From: Streptomyces tanashiensis
Lineage (GTDB): Bacteria > Actinomycetota > Actinomycetes > Streptomycetales > Streptomycetaceae
Length of the DNA: 64,000 bases
Assembly (NCBI RefSeq): GCF_014648895.1
Contig: NZ_BMRZ01000001.1
Coordinates: 496,001 to 560,000, forward strand
Direction: 5' to 3'
Every line of letters starts with the position of its first letter. Positions within the stretch are counted from its first letter, which is position 1. Shown piece by piece: positions 61,900 through 64,000 of the stretch. Under the pieces are notes generated by a model. That model saw only the letters and a list, made by a program, of their open reading frames with translations. It searched no databases and was not told the origin of the DNA. Both the position numbers and the translations under genes were made by a program.

Positions 61900-63429
61900 C
61901 TAGGCGAACTTCTGGTTCGCGGATCCGTCGCAGTTCTGGAGCCGGACCGGCTCCTTCGCCGCGCCCTGGGTGAGGCAGAGCCCCGTCGCGGCGGCGGGGC
62001 GGACGGTGGCGCCGTCACGGACGAACTTCTGGTTGGCGGCGCCGCTGCAGTTCCAGACGATGACGGCCTTGCCGGCCTGGTAGGCGGCTCCCGGCACGTC
62101 GAGGCAGCGGTCCTGGGTGAGCTGGGTGTGGACGGTCTGCCGGGCGGAGTCGTACCACCAGCCCTGGTTGCGGCCGCCGTGGCAGTCCCAGCCGAGGACG
62201 GCGGTCCCGTTGGCCGACTCGCCGGCGTTCACGTCGAGACAGTTGCCGGTCGCCTGGTTCCTCAGCGGCGCGTACGCGTCGTCCCAGGCGAGCGGGAAGA
62301 GCGACGGGGTGCCGGAGGAGTTGACGTCGGCGCAGCTCGCCTCGCGCAGACCCGAGTTGTAGATCTGGGTCAGGCAGGACGCGAAGGCGCCGTGGCCGCT
62401 CCTGTTGGGGTGGAAGGACTGGCGGACGGAGTTCTCGTCGATGCCGCCGGGCTTGGAGAGGTCGATGTAGAGGCCCCGGGCCCAGGTGTCCTCCATGCAG
62501 ACCTCGTGGCCGTGGAAGAGGCGCGAGTTGTCGAGGTAGGTGGCCCCGGTGTCGGCCGCGATCCTCCGCATGCCGCGCTCGAACGCGGGGACGGCGGTGT
62601 TGCGGCCCCACTTGGTGTCGGAGTCGTACCCCATGCCGCCGCAGGCGAGCTTGCCGGGGAAGTTCGGGTTGTCGTGGAAGTCGGGGCCGATCGGGCTGGG
62701 GTAGCCCATGACGACGAGCTTGTAGTCGCCGTCGGCGTATCCGGCGTCGCGCATGACGGTCTTCAGGTCGCGGACGGTCTGCTCGACCTTGGGCACGAGT
62801 CCGTCGACGCGGGCCTGCCAGCCGGGCGCGTACTTGGGCTCGCAGGTGCCCTGGCTGAGCACGTACCGCTGGACGCAGTCGGTCATGACGGGCCCGAACT
62901 GCAGGTCGTCGTTGGCGCCGGCGACGAGCAGGACCATCTTGATGCGGGTGTTGCGGGCCTTCACCGCGAGGTTGTCGCTCTGGACGAGCTCGTCGGCGTA
63001 CTGCTTGGAGCCGCCGATCCGGATGTTGCCGGTGTAGGCGCCGGAACAGGCCACGTTGAAGGTGAGGTCCGCGGGGATCCCGGTGCGGTGGATGGCGGCG
63101 TCCGGGGAGCGGTGGCACCAGTTGGTGGGCCCGTTGGTGGGCGACTCGTACGTGCCGACGCCCTCGCCGGAGATCTCGCTGTCGCCGAGCGAGATCAGGC
63201 CGGTCCTGCGCTGGGCGAGCGGGCGCTCCTCGGGGCTGCCGTAGAGCTTGGTCGCCTCGGCGGCCCGGATCGCCTCCAGCTCGGGGGAGAGCGGTACGGA
63301 GGTGATTCCGGCCGTGGTGCTCGTGTCGGCCGCGCCGGCGGGGGCGGCGGCGGTCATGCTGCCGAGGGCCGCCGCGGCCGCGGCGACGGCCGCGACGGAC
63401 CAGCGGAATCTGTACCTGGTGCGCTTCAC
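61900..63429 (-). CDS. Secreted SGNH hydrolase with C-terminal ricin-type lectin domain
   Basis: 509 residues from GTG at 63429, with AGGAGG upstream. Signal peptide to about residue 33. The SGNH domain has block [14 protein letters not shown] (Ser84), [12 protein letters not shown] (block II Gly), [10 protein letters not shown] (block III Asn) and [12 protein letters not shown] (catalytic Asp-x-His type His). Near residue 380 begins a ricin B-type beta-trefoil with [32 protein letters not shown] and NQKF repeats, which would bind galactose- or chitin-like sugars. It is a secreted esterase/lipase anchored to glycans. A TACTGGCCGGTA palindrome lies upstream. Confidence 0.9.
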   Translation of the reverse strand: MKRTRYRFRWSVAAVAAAAAALGSMTAAAPAGAADTSTTAGITSVPLSPELEAIRAAEATKLYGSPEERPLAQRRTGLISLGDSEISGEGVGTYESPTNGPTNWCHRSPDAAIHRTGIPADLTFNVACSGAYTGNIRIGGSKQYADELVQSDNLAVKARNTRIKMVLLVAGANDDLQFGPVMTDCVQRYVLSQGTCEPKYAPGWQARVDGLVPKVEQTVRDLKTVMRDAGYADGDYKLVVMGYPSPIGPDFHDNPNFPGKLACGGMGYDSDTKWGRNTAVPAFERGMRRIAADTGATYLDNSRLFHGHEVCMEDTWARGLYIDLSKPGGIDENSVRQSFHPNRSGHGAFASCLTQIYNSGLREASCADVNSSGTPSLFPLAWDDAYAPLRNQATGNCLDVNAGESANGTAVLGWDCHGGRNQGWWYDSARQTVHTQLTQDRCLDVPGAAYQAGKAVIVWNCSGAANQKFVRDGATVRPAAATGLCLTQGAAKEPVRLQNCDGSANQKFA

Positions 63430-63463
63430 TGCGCCTCCTGGAAGTGGGGTTACCCACGGTTTT

Positions 63464-63475
63464 TACTGGCCGGTA
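63464..63475. promoter_or_regulatory. Operator-like palindrome before the SGNH hydrolase gene
   Basis: TACTGGCCGGTA (arms TACYG and CRGTA) has the same pattern as the two copies before the phosphatase gene (59832-59869). It is 35 bases upstream of the GTG start at 63429, between that gene and fumC. Confidence 0.45.
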
Positions 63476-63534
63476 CGCGCCATGGGAATACATCGAACAA
63501 GACAAGTGCTCATCTTTTATTGGAGGTTGGATAC

Positions 63535-64000
63535 ATGAACCAGGACGATGGATACCGGATCGAGCACGACTCCATGGGAGAGGTGCGGGTCCCCGCGCAC
63601 GCCAAGTGGCGGGCCCAGACCCAGCGGGCCGTGGAGAACTTCCCGGTCTCCGGGCAGCGCCTGGAGCGCGCCCACATCGAGGCCCTGGCCCGGATCAAGG
63701 CCGCCGCGGCCAAGGTCAACGCCGAGCTCGGGGTGATCGAGAAGGACCGCGCGGAGGCGATCGTCTCGGCCGCGGGGGAGGTTGCCGAGGGGCGCTGGGA
63801 CGAGCACTTCCCCGTGGACGTCTTCCAGACCGGTTCGGGCACCTCGTCCAACATGAACACCAACGAGGTGATCGCCACCCTCGCCACCGAGCGGCTCCCC
63901 GAGGGCCGCGAGGTCCACCCCAACGACCACGTCAACGCCTCGCAGTCCTCGAACGACGTCTTCCCCTCCTCGATCCACATCGCGGCCACCGGCGCGGTCA
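63535..64000 (+). CDS. fumC: Class II fumarate hydratase (FumC), N-terminal part cut by window edge
   Basis: The first 155 codons are present from ATG 63535, which has GGAGG eight bases upstream. They read [35 protein letters not shown] (substrate pocket), [19 protein letters not shown], and [17 protein letters not shown], all typical of class II fumarase/aspartase proteins, which are metal-free and oxygen-stable. The reading frame runs off the right edge. It complements the iron-sulfur fumarase encoded at 58086. Confidence 0.95.
   Translation, partial: MNQDDGYRIEHDSMGEVRVPAHAKWRAQTQRAVENFPVSGQRLERAHIEALARIKAAAAKVNAELGVIEKDRAEAIVSAAGEVAEGRWDEHFPVDVFQTGSGTSSNMNTNEVIATLATERLPEGREVHPNDHVNASQSSNDVFPSSIHIAATGAV

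Noticed and set aside
1..64000. tRNA, rRNA and riboswitch genes
   Set aside because: No cloverleaf ending in CCA, rRNA segment or recognisable riboswitch core was found by reading. A covariance-model scan was not possible here.

Overview
The window is high-GC actinobacterial chromosome and most likely Streptomyces. The reasons are strong third-position GC bias, AGGAGG-type ribosome sites mixed with apparently leaderless genes, GTG and TTG starts, TTA codons confined to one accessory regulator, WhiB, SARP and SpoIIE/RsbW-type regulators, and a DasR-like site before a chitinase gene. No rRNA, tRNA, CRISPR array or recombinase gene was seen. The fumarase gene at the right edge and a permease gene at the left edge are cut by the window.

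Layout. 1-8.2 kb: two paralogous oligopeptide/dipeptide ABC import operons on the minus strand. One is complete (binding lipoprotein, two permeases, two ATPases) and one is cut after its binding protein. 8.7-13.3 kb: typA and a third, unlinked binding lipoprotein. 13.8-17.4 kb: a membrane anchor-sdhA-sdhB succinate dehydrogenase operon. 17.4-29.4 kb: envelope and signalling genes, including a transglutaminase-like protein, a membrane-anchored GH18-like protein, a TPM-domain protein with PspA, a PAS/GAF/SpoIIE/HATPase phosphatase, a second RsbW-like kinase, a Nudix hydrolase, a 59-residue SPOR-like protein, an NCS1 permease and a GntR regulator. 29.5-39.7 kb: a secreted chitinase, septum-formation-like protein, subtilase, threonine-synthase-like enzyme, DUF6000 protein, DUF4232 lipoprotein and SARP/AfsR-type regulator.

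An accessory island lies at about 39.8-46.8 kb, between two 18-bp copies of the last bases of ychF. It carries a CPCC protein, a frameshifted HEAT-repeat gene, an XRE regulator with two TTA codons, and a three-gene operon with ATGA overlaps: TIR protein, degenerate P-loop NTPase and two-helix membrane protein. The tail of the TIR protein and the head of the NTPase share a GPVN-x-G-x-GPQY motif. This resembles the matched signalling motifs of effector/NLR pairs, so the operon is the best candidate here for an undescribed conflict or defence system.

The right part (46.8-64 kb) is core chromosome: ychF, a DUF6542 membrane protein, ppgK, ispH, an APC permease, xseA-xseB, a 22-bp tandem-repeat block, a RutE-like nitroreductase, a DUF4245 protein, glpX, a WhiB-like gene, a DUF1707 protein, class I fumarase, secreted phosphatase, AOC-like and SGNH-hydrolase/lectin proteins, and the start of fumC. 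Central carbon enzymes (succinate dehydrogenase, two fumarases, fructose bisphosphatase, polyphosphate glucokinase) are concentrated in the window. Many convergent gene ends carry long, nearly perfect stem-loops without long T runs, as is usual for this group.
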